Positions 41,370 through 50,408 of a stretch of 64,000 nucleotides of DNA are shown here, piece after piece. The translations under genes were made by a program, and so were the position numbers. The DNA is from Spirosoma lacussanchae. Lineage in GTDB: Bacteria > Bacteroidota > Bacteroidia > Cytophagales > Spirosomataceae. Numbering within the stretch: position 1 is the first letter of the stretch; each line of letters begins with the position of its first letter. The stretch covers positions 1,537,639-1,601,638 of the forward strand of contig NZ_SWJG01000001.1 of the NCBI RefSeq assembly GCF_005870035.1, written 5' to 3'. The notes beneath the pieces are model-generated. The model saw nothing but the letters and a program-made list of their open reading frames with translations, was not told where the DNA came from and ran no database searches.

Positions 41370-42728
41370 TCAAGCCAACCTAACATAAACAGGCCTTTTG
41401 GGACGCAGGGTAATGAGAGGCTGGGTGGTAACAGGTCGATCAGAGGCTGCCTGAACGGTAAAATCGCGCATGAGCATCCCCAGCAATATCTGCATCTCCA
41501 GTAGGGCAAACTGGTTGCCGATGCATAGTCTGGGCCCCCCGCCGAAGGGCAGATAAGCATACGAATGACGTTCTTTATCCCAGCCGGGCGCAAACCGATC
41601 GGGATCAAACCGGTCGGGGTCGGGCCAGCTGACCGGGTCGCGATGTAACAGGTAAGGGCTAACCAGCGCCGTATCTCCCGCCGGAATGGTATAGGGCCCG
41701 ATAGGGTCATCGGCCAGCGCCAGACGGCTCATAATCCAGGCCGGTGGGTAGAGCCGCATCGATTCCTGAATGACCTGCATCGTGTAGGTCATGCTTCTGA
41801 ATGCCTCGGGCGGGGGGAGGGGGGCACTACCCAGGTGCAGCATAGCCTCATCCCGCAGTCGGGCAGCTACGTCGGGGTGCTGCGTGAGCAGATGCATGGT
41901 CCAGGCCATAGACACAGCCGTTGTCTCGTGCCCGGCGGCAAACAGCGTAACGCACTCATCGCGCAGCTGCTGGCTGGACATCCGCTCGCCGGTATCTTCG
42001 TCTTCGGCCAGTCGGAGCATATCCAGCAGGTCATCTCGGTCGCTATGAGCAAGCTGCGTACGCTGGTTGATAACCCCGTAAATAAACGAATCGACGACAA
42101 CGCCAGCCCGTTTGAAGCGCAGGTTAGTCGGCGTTGGCCAGTGCATCGGAAACCGAACGGGTGAGAGCATCCGGTCGTTAGCCAGGTAATTGAGCGTATC
42201 GAGCGCTGTAGAGAGGCCATCTAACCGACCCACTACGTCGGAGCCAAACAGGGTTTTGCAGACGATACGCATGGTAACATCCATAAAGGCCTGCGATATG
42301 TTAACGGGCTGATGACGATCAGGTTGTTTGAGCTCAGTTAGCCAGCTAGCCGTTTCTGACACCATCGTCTGAGCCAGGGCCGCCAGTTTTTGCCGGTGAA
42401 AGGCTGGTTGGGCCAGCCGGCGCTGCCGACGCCAGAAGTCGCCTTCGCTGGTCAGCAATCCGTTACCCAGGAAGATCTTCAGCACCTGAAACGCGGGTGA
42501 TCGGCCGTAGTTCCGGTGGTTTTCCTGCAAAACGTGCTTGGCATCCTCGGGCCGCAGCACCAGATACTGATGGCGCCCCCCGATGCGGAGGTGAACGATT
42601 CGGTCGTAGCGCTGCTGCAGCGTCCGCAGAATAGCCAGCGGGTCCCGAAGAAAGGCCAGTGTGTTGCCCAGTCCCGGTACGCCCGGATGCAAGGGTACAG
42701 GACGGGTCGGTAAGGGAGGTGCTTCCAT
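41370..42728 (-). CDS. Cytochrome P450 (possible carotenoid hydroxylase)
   Basis: The 452-residue soluble P450 shows the I-helix A-G-H-E-T-T-A-V-S, the E-S-M-R-L (ExxR) motif, and the heme loop F-G-G-G-P-R-L-C-I-G-N-Q with the ligand Cys near residue 402. The sequence around R-L-Y-P-P-A-W-I and the V-S-P-Y-L-L-H-R segment resembles CYP175A1-type beta-carotene hydroxylases, which is suggestive given the lycopene cyclase 3 kb away. The ATG at 42728 (M-E-A-P-P) is preferred over 42758, which lies inside an inverted repeat. Confidence 0.88.
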   Translation of the reverse strand: MEAPPLPTRPVPLHPGVPGLGNTLAFLRDPLAILRTLQQRYDRIVHLRIGGRHQYLVLRPEDAKHVLQENHRNYGRSPAFQVLKIFLGNGLLTSEGDFWRRQRRLAQPAFHRQKLAALAQTMVSETASWLTELKQPDRHQPVNISQAFMDVTMRIVCKTLFGSDVVGRLDGLSTALDTLNYLANDRMLSPVRFPMHWPTPTNLRFKRAGVVVDSFIYGVINQRTQLAHSDRDDLLDMLRLAEDEDTGERMSSQQLRDECVTLFAAGHETTAVSMAWTMHLLTQHPDVAARLRDEAMLHLGSAPLPPPEAFRSMTYTMQVIQESMRLYPPAWIMSRLALADDPIGPYTIPAGDTALVSPYLLHRDPVSWPDPDRFDPDRFAPGWDKERHSYAYLPFGGGPRLCIGNQFALLEMQILLGMLMRDFTVQAASDRPVTTQPLITLRPKRPVYVRLA

Positions 42729-42736
42729 ACAGATAC

Positions 42737-42805
42737 CAGACAGCCCCGGGCTGCCCATGACTAGTAAAAATAAGAGTTACCAGGCAAAGAACCCGAGGCT
42801 GTCTG
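42737..42805 (-). promoter_or_regulatory. Inverted repeat between SDR and P450 genes
   Basis: CAGACAGCCCCGGG (42737-42750) and CCCGAGGCTGTCTG (42792-42805) pair over 14 positions with one mismatch, around a 41-base loop. It ends eight bases upstream of the P450 start at 42728. There is no U-tract on the minus strand, so it looks like an operator or leader hairpin rather than a simple terminator. Confidence 0.5.
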
Positions 42806-42819
42806 ATACATTTTTCGTC

Positions 42820-43683
42820 TTACGAGTTGATCACCTCGCCCCCGTTGACGTGAATGACCTGGCCCGTAAAATACGACGCGTCTTCCGAAGCCAGAAAGAC
42901 ATAGGCCGGGGCCAGCTCGGCGGGTTGGCCGGGTCGCTCCATGGGGGTGTCTTTGCCGAATTCAGCAACCGTTTCCGGCGATTTGGTCGCTACAATCAGG
43001 GGCGTCCAGATCGGACCCGGCGCTACGGCGTTGACCCGGATGCCACGCTCTACCAGGTTCTGCGACAAAGAACGCGTAAAGGCTGTTACTGCCCCTTTGG
43101 TGGCTGCATAATCGATCAGGGCTTTGCTGCCCCGGTAGGATACCACCGAGGTGGTGTTGATGATGCAGTCGTAACTGCCCATGTAGGGGAGTACGTTTTT
43201 TGTGAGTCGGAACATAGCCAGTATGTTCAGCTCAAAGGTCTGCTGCATCTGTTCATCCGAAATGTCCGTGAACTCGTGCTGCTCTACATGATTGGCCGCA
43301 TTGTTCACCAGTATGTTGATGTGATGATAGGTGCTGATGATCTTGCCAACCGATTCCCGAATGAAGGAAAGGCTTTTCAGGTCGCCCGCCAGCAGCAGGC
43401 AGCGACGCCCTTCGGCCTCAACCAGCGATTTTGTCTTCTGCGCGTCCTGCTCTTCGCGTGGGTGGTAAATGAGAGCGAGGTCGGCGCCTTCGCGGGCATA
43501 GTGAACGGCTATGGCCCGTCCAATGCCAGAGTCGCCCCCGGTGACGACTGCAATCTTGTCTTTGAGTTTGTCGGCGCCTTCGTAGTTATCCCGAATATAT
43601 ATCGGCTGCGGGTCCATTTCGTATTCCAGGCCTGGCTGCGCATCCTGGTGCTGCGGCTTGGCATCAATTTCCATTTGTTCCAT
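42820..43683 (-). CDS. SDR-family oxidoreductase (YhdF/YdaD-like), copy 1
   Basis: This 287-residue short-chain dehydrogenase has the cofactor motif T-G-G-D-S-G-I-G-R-A, the N-N-A-A-N block, and the catalytic Y-A-A-T-K. The N-terminal extension of about 40 residues (H-Q-D-A-Q-P-G-L-E-Y-E-M-D-P-Q-P) is typical of the general-stress SDR group. The substrate is unknown. It is a tandem paralogue of the next gene, 59 bases apart on the same strand. Confidence 0.9.
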   Translation of the reverse strand: MEQMEIDAKPQHQDAQPGLEYEMDPQPIYIRDNYEGADKLKDKIAVVTGGDSGIGRAIAVHYAREGADLALIYHPREEQDAQKTKSLVEAEGRRCLLLAGDLKSLSFIRESVGKIISTYHHINILVNNAANHVEQHEFTDISDEQMQQTFELNILAMFRLTKNVLPYMGSYDCIINTTSVVSYRGSKALIDYAATKGAVTAFTRSLSQNLVERGIRVNAVAPGPIWTPLIVATKSPETVAEFGKDTPMERPGQPAELAPAYVFLASEDASYFTGQVIHVNGGEVINS

Positions 43684-43742
43684 AACGAAGAGTATGTTCT
43701 TTGTACAGTGTTAGGGCTTATAATCGCGCCCAGTGCATTGAT

Positions 43743-44597
43743 TCAGGCGTTTATGATGGTGCCACCGTTGGGGTGAAGTACCTGGCCGGTGATGTACGAT
43801 GCGTCTTCTGATGCCAGAAAAACGTAAGCAGGGGCTACCTCGCTGGGTTGGCCAGGGCGCTTCATGGGCACGTCTTTCCCGAACATGGGAATCTGTCTGG
43901 CTTCTACCGACGAAGGGTTGAGTGGCGTCCAGATCGGACCCGGCGCTACACCATTGACCCGGATACCTTTGCTGATCAGGTTGCTCGACAGAGCCCGGGT
44001 AAACGTCATGATCGCCCCTTTGGTCGACGAGTATTCGAGCAGATCGGCGCGACCCTGGTAGGCCGTAACCGAGGTGGTATTGATGATACTGTCGCCTTTG
44101 TGCAGGTGGGGCACGGCAGCCTTGGTGACCCGGAAAAACGAGTAGATGTTGGTCTCGTAGGTGTCCAGCAGGTCTTCGTCGCGGGCTTCTTCCAGCGTTT
44201 TGTGGGCGAGCTGAAGTCCGGCATTGTTGACCAGAATGTTCAGCTTACCCAACTGCGCCACGGTTTCTTCGACGATGTGCCTACAGTAATCTTCATGCCG
44301 AATATCACCAGGGAGCAGTACGCACCGACGCCCTTCGGCTTCGACCAGTTCTTTGGTTTTCTGGGCGTCTTCTTCTTCCCGAGCCATGTATGAAATGGCT
44401 ACATCGGCGCCTTCGCGGGCAAAATGAACGGCTACGGCCCGTCCGATGCCGGAATCGCCCCCGGTGATGAGTGCTACTTTATCCTTAAGTTTGTTCGCGC
44501 CTTTGTAAAGGTGTCGGATTATCTTCGGCTGCGGGTCCAGCTCGGCTTCAATACCGGGTTGGGTGTTCTGATGCTGCGGGGGAATTTTAGCTTCCAT
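43743..44597 (-). CDS. SDR-family oxidoreductase (YhdF/YdaD-like), copy 2
   Basis: The 284-residue protein has the same architecture as copy 1: an N-terminal H-Q-N-T-Q-P-G-I-E-A-E-L-D-P-Q-P extension, T-G-G-D-S-G-I-G-R-A, the N-N-A-G block and the catalytic Y-S-S-T-K, with a shared end V-F-L-A-S-E-D-A-S-Y-I-T-G-Q-V. The two copies have drifted enough to suggest an old duplication. This copy is first in the pair and divergent from the GMC oxidoreductase gene; the 135-base gap between them probably holds both promoters. Confidence 0.9.
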   Translation of the reverse strand: MEAKIPPQHQNTQPGIEAELDPQPKIIRHLYKGANKLKDKVALITGGDSGIGRAVAVHFAREGADVAISYMAREEEDAQKTKELVEAEGRRCVLLPGDIRHEDYCRHIVEETVAQLGKLNILVNNAGLQLAHKTLEEARDEDLLDTYETNIYSFFRVTKAAVPHLHKGDSIINTTSVTAYQGRADLLEYSSTKGAIMTFTRALSSNLISKGIRVNGVAPGPIWTPLNPSSVEARQIPMFGKDVPMKRPGQPSEVAPAYVFLASEDASYITGQVLHPNGGTIINA

Positions 44598-44732
44598 AAC
44601 GTTGCTGTTGGTTGTACCTGACTGAATAAGCCAAAAGCAACGGCGGTTGTTTGTAGAAATCTATTGAAATGGTAGACAGATTTAGTTTGCCTGAATTAAT
44701 ATGTATTATAGTTGCTCAAATCAGATTGAACT

Positions 44733-46439
44733 ATGATGACTTACGGCGATACCAGGGCTACCCGGACCTACGATGCTATTGTCATCGGTTCTGGAATTAG
44801 CGGTGGCTGGGCGGCTAAAGAGTTGTGCGAGAAGGGGCTGCGGACGCTGGTGCTGGAGCGAGGCCGCGATGTGCGGCACATCACGGATTACCCAACGGCT
44901 ACGCTCAACCCCTGGGATTTTCCGCACCGTAACCGAATGCCGGTGGCGTTTGACGAGGCCAACCCCATCGCTACCAAATGTTATGCGCTGGATGAAGCTA
45001 CCCAGCAGTTTTTCGTCAAAGATGCCGAGCATCCGTATCAGCAGGAGAAGCCTTTCGACTGGATACGAGGGTATCAGGTAGGTGGTAAATCACTAATCTG
45101 GGCCCGACAAACGCAGCGCTGGAGCCGGTTCGATTTTGAAGCTAACGCCCGCGACGGGGCCGCTGCCGACTGGCCCATTCGGTACGCCGACATAGCGCCC
45201 TGGTACAGTCACGTAGAACGATTTGTGGGGATCAGTGGCAACAGAGACGGACTCGAAACCCTGCCCGATGGAGAGTTTCTGAAACCGTGGGAGCTGAACT
45301 GTGTGGAGAAACACATTCAGCAGCGTGTGGCGGCCAGCTACAAAGACCGTCATGTTATCATCGGTCGCTGCGCCCACCTGACGGAGCCTCAACAGATTCA
45401 TTATGACCAGGGGCGGGCGCAGTGCCAGGCCCGGCACCTCTGCTATCGGGGCTGCCCCTACGGCGGATATTTTTCGTCAAACTCGTCGACTCTGCCGTGG
45501 GCTGCCAAAACCGGAAAGCTGACCCTCCGCCCCGACTCGGTTGTGCACTCGATTATTTACGATGAGGTGAAGCAGAAAGCAACCGGCGTACGGGTAGTCG
45601 ATACGCAGACGAAGCAGCTGACAGAGTATTACGCCCGAATTCTATTTGTGAATGCAGCCTGTCTGAATACCAACCTGATTCTGCTCAATTCGACCTCCCG
45701 CCGTTTTCCCAACGGCCTGGGTAACGACAGTGGCGTGCTGGGGCGTTATGTGGCTTTTCATAATTACCGGGGTAACATTCTGGCCGACTACGACGGCTTC
45801 GAGGACGGCTATTATTACGGTCGACGCCCAACTACCGCGTTCATGCCCAACTTCCGGAACGTGAACCGGCAGGAGACCGACTTTCAGCGTGGGTACATGG
45901 TCGCTTTCAGCGCCAGCCGGGGGCAGGGGCAGCCAACGACTGAGACGTTCGGGGTAGGTTTTAAGGACCGTATTACCCAGCCCGGACCATGGCACGTGTT
46001 TATGATGATGCAGGGCGAAACCGTACCGCGCTACGAAAATCACGTTCGGCTACGTACCGATCAGACCGATGCCTGGGGCGTTCCGCAGCTCGTTACCTCG
46101 ATTGGCTATACCGATAACGACACAAAGATGATGGACGATTTTCTGGTACAGGGGTCCGAGATGCTCGACAAGGCCGGTTGCAAAAACATTCGACCTTACG
46201 ACGATCATCGTAATCCCGGTCTCGATATTCACGAGATGGGCGGGGCTCGCATGGGCCGTGATCCAAAAACATCCATACTCAATGCCCACAACCAGATACA
46301 CAGCTGCCGGAATGTGTTTGTTACCGATGGGGCCGCTATGGCCTCTACGGGCTCGCAGAATCCATCTATTACGTTTATGGCTCTGACCGCCCGCGCCGTC
46401 AACTATGCCGTGGGGGAGATGAAACGTAAAGACCTATAA
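44733..46439 (+). CDS. GMC-family oxidoreductase (flavoprotein)
   Basis: The 568 residues have an N-terminal FAD motif G-S-G-I-S-G-G-W-A-A-K-E-L and the GMC C-terminal block with H-E-M-G-G-A-R-M-G and T-D-G-A-A-M-A-S-T-G-S-Q-N-P-S, containing the usual active-site His and Asn. Relatives in Bacteroidota are the large subunit of membrane-linked sugar dehydrogenases, including glucoside 3-dehydrogenases, normally paired with a gluconate-2-dehydrogenase subunit-3-like gene. That partner is not adjacent here. No signal peptide is evident; export, if any, would rely on a partner. Confidence 0.88.
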   Translation: MMTYGDTRATRTYDAIVIGSGISGGWAAKELCEKGLRTLVLERGRDVRHITDYPTATLNPWDFPHRNRMPVAFDEANPIATKCYALDEATQQFFVKDAEHPYQQEKPFDWIRGYQVGGKSLIWARQTQRWSRFDFEANARDGAAADWPIRYADIAPWYSHVERFVGISGNRDGLETLPDGEFLKPWELNCVEKHIQQRVAASYKDRHVIIGRCAHLTEPQQIHYDQGRAQCQARHLCYRGCPYGGYFSSNSSTLPWAAKTGKLTLRPDSVVHSIIYDEVKQKATGVRVVDTQTKQLTEYYARILFVNAACLNTNLILLNSTSRRFPNGLGNDSGVLGRYVAFHNYRGNILADYDGFEDGYYYGRRPTTAFMPNFRNVNRQETDFQRGYMVAFSASRGQGQPTTETFGVGFKDRITQPGPWHVFMMMQGETVPRYENHVRLRTDQTDAWGVPQLVTSIGYTDNDTKMMDDFLVQGSEMLDKAGCKNIRPYDDHRNPGLDIHEMGGARMGRDPKTSILNAHNQIHSCRNVFVTDGAAMASTGSQNPSITFMALTARAVNYAVGEMKRKDL

Positions 46440-46448
46440 ACCAATCAG

Positions 46449-46931
46449 ATGCTGATAGCCCCGTCGCCGATGGATGATCCACTCACGATCAAGAAAGAAT
46501 TATTTAGCCGCTGTCAGCAGTACGTGCAGCAACGCGTTGATACTGCCCGCCTGGCGATGGAAGCGGCTCAGGAGTCAGCTAACAGCGAATCGAAAAGTAG
46601 TGCGGGCGATAAGTACGAAACCGGCCGGGCTATGGCCCAACTCGAACGCGACCGGTATGCACAGCTGTTGGCCGAAGCCCTCAAGCTGGAAGGCGAGCTG
46701 ACCCGGCTGAACATCGACAAAAAGTACGATACGGTCCAGCCGGGTAGTCTGGTTGAAACAAACCGGGGGCGCTTTTTTATCAGTGTCAGCGCTGGTAAGC
46801 TTACACTTGAGCGTGTTGACTACTTTGCCGTTTCACCGGCATCGCCTATTGCAGCGCTACTGGCCGGGCATCAGGTTAACGACACGGTGGTATTTAACAA
46901 GATGCCTTACCAGATTTTGTCGGTGGCCTGA
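46449..46931 (+). CDS. GreA/GreB-like protein
   Basis: The 160 residues contain an N-terminal helical hairpin (A-M-E-A-A-Q-E-S-A-N-S-E-S-K-S-S-A-G-D-K, then E-T-G-R-A-M-A-Q-L-E-R-D) and a C-terminal domain with S-P-A-S-P-I-A-A-L-L-A-G-H-Q-V-N-D-T-V that follows the GreA C-terminal pattern S-P-I-G-x-A-L-x-G-x-x-x-G-D. It may act on stalled RNA polymerase, but the acidic tip expected for cleavage activity is not obvious. Close relatives are often mislabelled 3-oxoacyl-ACP synthase. It starts nine bases after the GMC gene. Confidence 0.7.
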   Translation: MLIAPSPMDDPLTIKKELFSRCQQYVQQRVDTARLAMEAAQESANSESKSSAGDKYETGRAMAQLERDRYAQLLAEALKLEGELTRLNIDKKYDTVQPGSLVETNRGRFFISVSAGKLTLERVDYFAVSPASPIAALLAGHQVNDTVVFNKMPYQILSVA

Positions 46932-46932
46932 G

Positions 46933-48564
46933 TTAATAAACTCGCTCTCCACCAATCCAGGTTTGGCGTACTTTAGTATCGCGCAGCTGGGTAGTTGGTG
47001 CTGTCATGATATCACGGTCAAGTACAACAAAATCGGCTTGTTTACCAGGAGCGATGCTGCCGCGCAGCTGGTCTTCAAAATTGGCATAGGCCGCCCAGCG
47101 TGTCATAGCCAGTAAAGCCGACTGGCGGTCAACGGCATTTTCCATCTGGTAACCGGCTTTTGGGAAGTTTTTGGCATCCTGTCGCGCTACGGCCGAGTGG
47201 AAGCCGAAGACGGGGTTAACAGCCTCGACCGGGAAGTCACTCCCGAAGGTGATCATCTGGTTCTGCTTCATCAAATCCTTGAACGCGTAAGCGCCTTTTA
47301 CCCGAACCGGGCCGAGCCGATCCTGTGCCCAGTACATATCGGAGGTCGCATGGGTAGGCTGCACCGACGGAATGATGGAGTACCGACCAAATTTCCAGAA
47401 ATCGTCTGGCGATACGACCTGCGCATGCTCGATACGCCACCGCCGGTTGTTGGTTGTCTTCAGGAGTTTGCCATACAGGTCGAGCATAAGGTGATTGGCT
47501 GAGTCGCCTATGCAGTGGGTATTCGCCTGAAAGTTCGATGCATACAGCAGTTTAGTAACGCGCTCCAGTTCGGCGGGACTGAGCAACAGAAAACCGGCCG
47601 TTTCGGGTCGATCGGCGTACGGCTTGCGGAGACAGGCCCCCCGCGACCCCAGAGCACCGTCGGCATACAGTTTAAACGAGCGGACGGTGAGCCGTTCGGT
47701 CTGGAAAGGACCGCGTTTCAGGAAGTAGTTCAGGTTGGGCTCGCCCAGGCTAACCATGGCGTAGTCGCGTATTTTCAGCTTGCCGGATTGGTGAAGGCTG
47801 TCGATCAGGTTAATCTCGTCAGGGCTAATGCCCGCGTCTGAAACGGTAGTCAGTCCCAGCGACACACATACCTTTTCGGCGGCCTGTAACATCCGGGCTT
47901 TGTCGGCTATGTCGGGGCGAGGCACCAGTCGGCGGATGATCTGCATGGCGTTATCGACCAGGACGCCAATGGGTTCTCCATTTTTCAGTACTACCTCTCC
48001 GCCCGCCATCCGGGTACCGGCCGTGATCTGACCCAGCCTCAGCGCCTTCGAGTTGACTAGCAGCGCGTGCCCATCAACCCGAGTCAGGGCAACGGGTATA
48101 TTGGGGAAAGCCGCATCCAGCTTTTCTTTAGTTGGAAACGCTTTATCAGCCCAGTCGTTCTGGTCCCAGCCCCGGCCAATGATCCAGGTAGCGTCGGGGT
48201 GTTTTTGCTGAAAGGTTTTCAGCCGGTCGATAACTTCATCATATGATTCAGCGCCAACCAAATCGGCCTGGTCGAGCATCTGGCCCAGTCCCAGAAAGTG
48301 AGCGTGTGGATCATAAAAACCTGGATAAACAGGCGCCCCGCCCAGATCGGCTGTAGTGTCGGCCTCATACTGATCGGCCAGGCTGCTGGCCGACCCCACC
48401 GCCAGAAATTTGCCGTCTTTGACCACAAAGGCATCGGCGGTCGAAAAAGCAGAATCAGCGGTGTATATTCGGGCATTAGTAACGAGTAAATCGGCTTTTT
48501 TCCGGGTAGAACAGGCCGAAAAGGTGGCCGTGAAAGCCAATAGTAGTAGAAGTATACGAATCAT
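46933..48564 (-). CDS. Lipoprotein amidohydrolase, YtcJ-like
   Basis: The 543 residues begin with a lipoprotein signal (lipobox F-S-A-C near residue 18), then L-L-V-T-N-A-R-I-Y-T, the metal-binding D-P-H-A-H-F-L-G-L-G, and the C-terminal G-S-D-F-P-V-E and G-S-I-A-P-G-K-Q-A-D-F-V-V-L-D of the amidohydrolase superfamily (YtcJ group). It probably hydrolyses an amide or imide on the periplasmic side; the substrate is unknown. Its stop lies one base from the stop of the convergent GreA-like gene. Confidence 0.88.
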   Translation of the reverse strand: MIRILLLLLAFTATFSACSTRKKADLLVTNARIYTADSAFSTADAFVVKDGKFLAVGSASSLADQYEADTTADLGGAPVYPGFYDPHAHFLGLGQMLDQADLVGAESYDEVIDRLKTFQQKHPDATWIIGRGWDQNDWADKAFPTKEKLDAAFPNIPVALTRVDGHALLVNSKALRLGQITAGTRMAGGEVVLKNGEPIGVLVDNAMQIIRRLVPRPDIADKARMLQAAEKVCVSLGLTTVSDAGISPDEINLIDSLHQSGKLKIRDYAMVSLGEPNLNYFLKRGPFQTERLTVRSFKLYADGALGSRGACLRKPYADRPETAGFLLLSPAELERVTKLLYASNFQANTHCIGDSANHLMLDLYGKLLKTTNNRRWRIEHAQVVSPDDFWKFGRYSIIPSVQPTHATSDMYWAQDRLGPVRVKGAYAFKDLMKQNQMITFGSDFPVEAVNPVFGFHSAVARQDAKNFPKAGYQMENAVDRQSALLAMTRWAAYANFEDQLRGSIAPGKQADFVVLDRDIMTAPTTQLRDTKVRQTWIGGERVY

Positions 48565-48634
48565 ACCTTGATGGTTGGGAAAGTTTGCAATTTATAGAAA
48601 GTTAATGAGTGCGACGGCTAATCGCATATTCTCG

Positions 48635-48642
48635 TAATTTTG
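48635..48642 (+). promoter_or_regulatory. Predicted -7 element of the TolC-family gene
   Basis: TAATTTTG matches TAnnTTTG and lies 30 bases upstream of the ATG at 48673. It overlaps the alternative TTG start at 48640. Confidence 0.45.
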
Positions 48643-48672
48643 ACCGTTCGTGTCGTTGTTAAAACCAAGTCG

Positions 48673-50061
48673 ATGAAGCTCAGCAGTTGGATATTTTTTA
48701 TTTGCGTACCTATTCTGGCCAATGCTCAACAAGCCCCTAATGCCATTAAACGCGCTCAGCTACGAACGCCAACCGTGGCCACCATCCCGCAACCTGGTGA
48801 CCTTCTGACGCTTCCGCAAGCCGTTGAGCAAGCCGTCAGACAGAACTACCAGATACAGATCAATCGATCGCAGGAAGAAATTGCCCGCAACAATTATACG
48901 AAAGGGAACGCTGGTTATCTGCCCACGCTGACCGGCAACGCCACCTCGACCGGCGGGTTGCAAAGCCTCCGCCAAACATTCCTGGATGGTATCAGACCTC
49001 CACTCAGAGCTTCCGGTATTTTTAACCGGACCTCAAACCTGGGCGTGAACCTGAACTACGTGGTTTTTAATGGCTACGCCCGCTCAGCAACCTATACCCA
49101 ACTCCAGCAGCTAGTCCAGATCAGTACGGTTAATACACGAGCTAATGTGGAAGCGACCATTGCCAGCATTGCCACCGGTTATTACGATGTGGTCAGGCAG
49201 TTACAGCGGCTGATCGCGTTTGCCCAGGCGCTGGATATCTCACGCGAACGACTGGAGCTGGCACGGGCCAACTACGAGGTTGGTACTCGCTCGAAAGTCG
49301 ACTTTCTGAGCGCGCAGGTCGATTACAATACCGACAGTGCTGCGCTCATATCCCAGGAGCAGGCCCTGCGGAATGCCAAAATAGTACTGAACACCCTGCT
49401 GGTACGCGATCCGCTGACCGAGTTTTCGGTTCGGGATACAATCGTGGCCCGTAGTGACCTGCAGCTGGCGCCGTTGCAGCAATCGCTGACTACCAACAAC
49501 CCGCTCCTGGCTGCGGCCGTACTGAACCGTACATTGGCCGACGTAAGCGTTCGGCTGGCCAACGCCCAGCAGCTGCCGTTGATCACCGCCCAAACCGGTT
49601 ATAACTATCAGTTTATCGATAACCAGGGGGGCTTCGGCGTGCGAACCGGCCGAACCAGTGCTATTACCTACAACGTGCAGGCTACTATTCCCATTTTCAA
49701 CGGATATAACCTGAAACGGCAGATCCAGAATGCGCGGGTAAACACCATTATTGCCCAGACTCAGGAGGCAGACCAGCGGCTTCAACTGCAATCAGCCCTG
49801 GCACAAACGTACCAGACGTATCAGAACAGCATCCGGCTGCTGAATCTGGAAGTGCAGAATAACCAGCTAGCCAATCAGAACGTGGACATTGCGTATGATC
49901 GGTACCGGATCGGGAACTCTACCTTTGTAGAATTCCGGGATGTGCAACGTAACGCCATCAATGCCCAGACCCGTCTGATAGAAGCAGAATTCAACGCGAA
50001 AGCAGCGGAGATCGAACTCCTCCGGCTCAGTAGCACCATCACGCAGGAACTGGCTATGTAG
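48673..50061 (+). CDS. TolC-family outer-membrane efflux protein
   Basis: The 462 residues start with a signal peptide (cleavage after A-N-A-Q). Two similar halves of long helices, each with OEP-family features such as A-R-A-N-Y-E-V-G-T-R-S-K-V-D-F-L-S-A-Q and Y-D-R-Y-R-I-G-N-S-T-F-V-E-F-R-D-V-Q, form the trimeric channel-tunnel. It would be the exit duct of an RND or ABC exporter. No pump or membrane-fusion gene is next to it, so it is an orphan here. Promoter position supports the ATG at 48673. Confidence 0.92.
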   Translation: MKLSSWIFFICVPILANAQQAPNAIKRAQLRTPTVATIPQPGDLLTLPQAVEQAVRQNYQIQINRSQEEIARNNYTKGNAGYLPTLTGNATSTGGLQSLRQTFLDGIRPPLRASGIFNRTSNLGVNLNYVVFNGYARSATYTQLQQLVQISTVNTRANVEATIASIATGYYDVVRQLQRLIAFAQALDISRERLELARANYEVGTRSKVDFLSAQVDYNTDSAALISQEQALRNAKIVLNTLLVRDPLTEFSVRDTIVARSDLQLAPLQQSLTTNNPLLAAAVLNRTLADVSVRLANAQQLPLITAQTGYNYQFIDNQGGFGVRTGRTSAITYNVQATIPIFNGYNLKRQIQNARVNTIIAQTQEADQRLQLQSALAQTYQTYQNSIRLLNLEVQNNQLANQNVDIAYDRYRIGNSTFVEFRDVQRNAINAQTRLIEAEFNAKAAEIELLRLSSTITQELAM

Positions 50062-50127
50062 CGGCTGCCAAACAGTTATCATCAGATGAGGTTATTGCTC
50101 ATAGCTGATTGCTAACTGCTAAACGTT

Positions 50128-50337
50128 ATGCCGTATACGAAAAAAGAGTATCCGGACTCGCTGAAGTTCTTCATGGCGCCGGTCCGAAACAAAGCCATTG
50201 ACATTGCCAACGCGCTGTTAGCCGACGGCAGTGATGAATCGAAGGCAATTGCCATTGCCACCGCCAAAGCGGAAGAATGGGCCCTGAAACGTGGTGTAAA
50301 AGTCAGAAAAGACAACGCTCCTGAAAACAGAGACTAA
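50128..50337 (+). CDS. Small YdaT-like protein
   Basis: The 69-residue basic, helical protein opens with M-P-Y-T-K-K-E-Y-P-D-S-L-K and contains A-I-D-I-A-N-A-L-L and A-I-A-I-A-T-A-K-A-E-E-W, a pattern shared with Bacillus subtilis YdaT and many small stress-associated bacterial proteins. There is no signal or membrane segment. The function is unknown. It is followed by the DUF421 gene on the same strand. Confidence 0.72.
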   Translation: MPYTKKEYPDSLKFFMAPVRNKAIDIANALLADGSDESKAIAIATAKAEEWALKRGVKVRKDNAPENRD

Positions 50338-50408
50338 AGGCTGATTTCACTAATCCGGCCACATAGCTGTTGGGGAGGTTTTATCTGATTTTACTTCACT
50401 ATACCATC

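Noticed and set aside
42661..43776. 371-codon open frame on the plus strand
   Set aside because: It is a shadow of the first SDR gene. The minus strand shows the full SDR motif set.
46449..46931. 3-oxoacyl-ACP synthase, a common label for relatives
   Set aside because: It is far too short and has no thiolase-fold motif; the sequence follows GreA/GreB.
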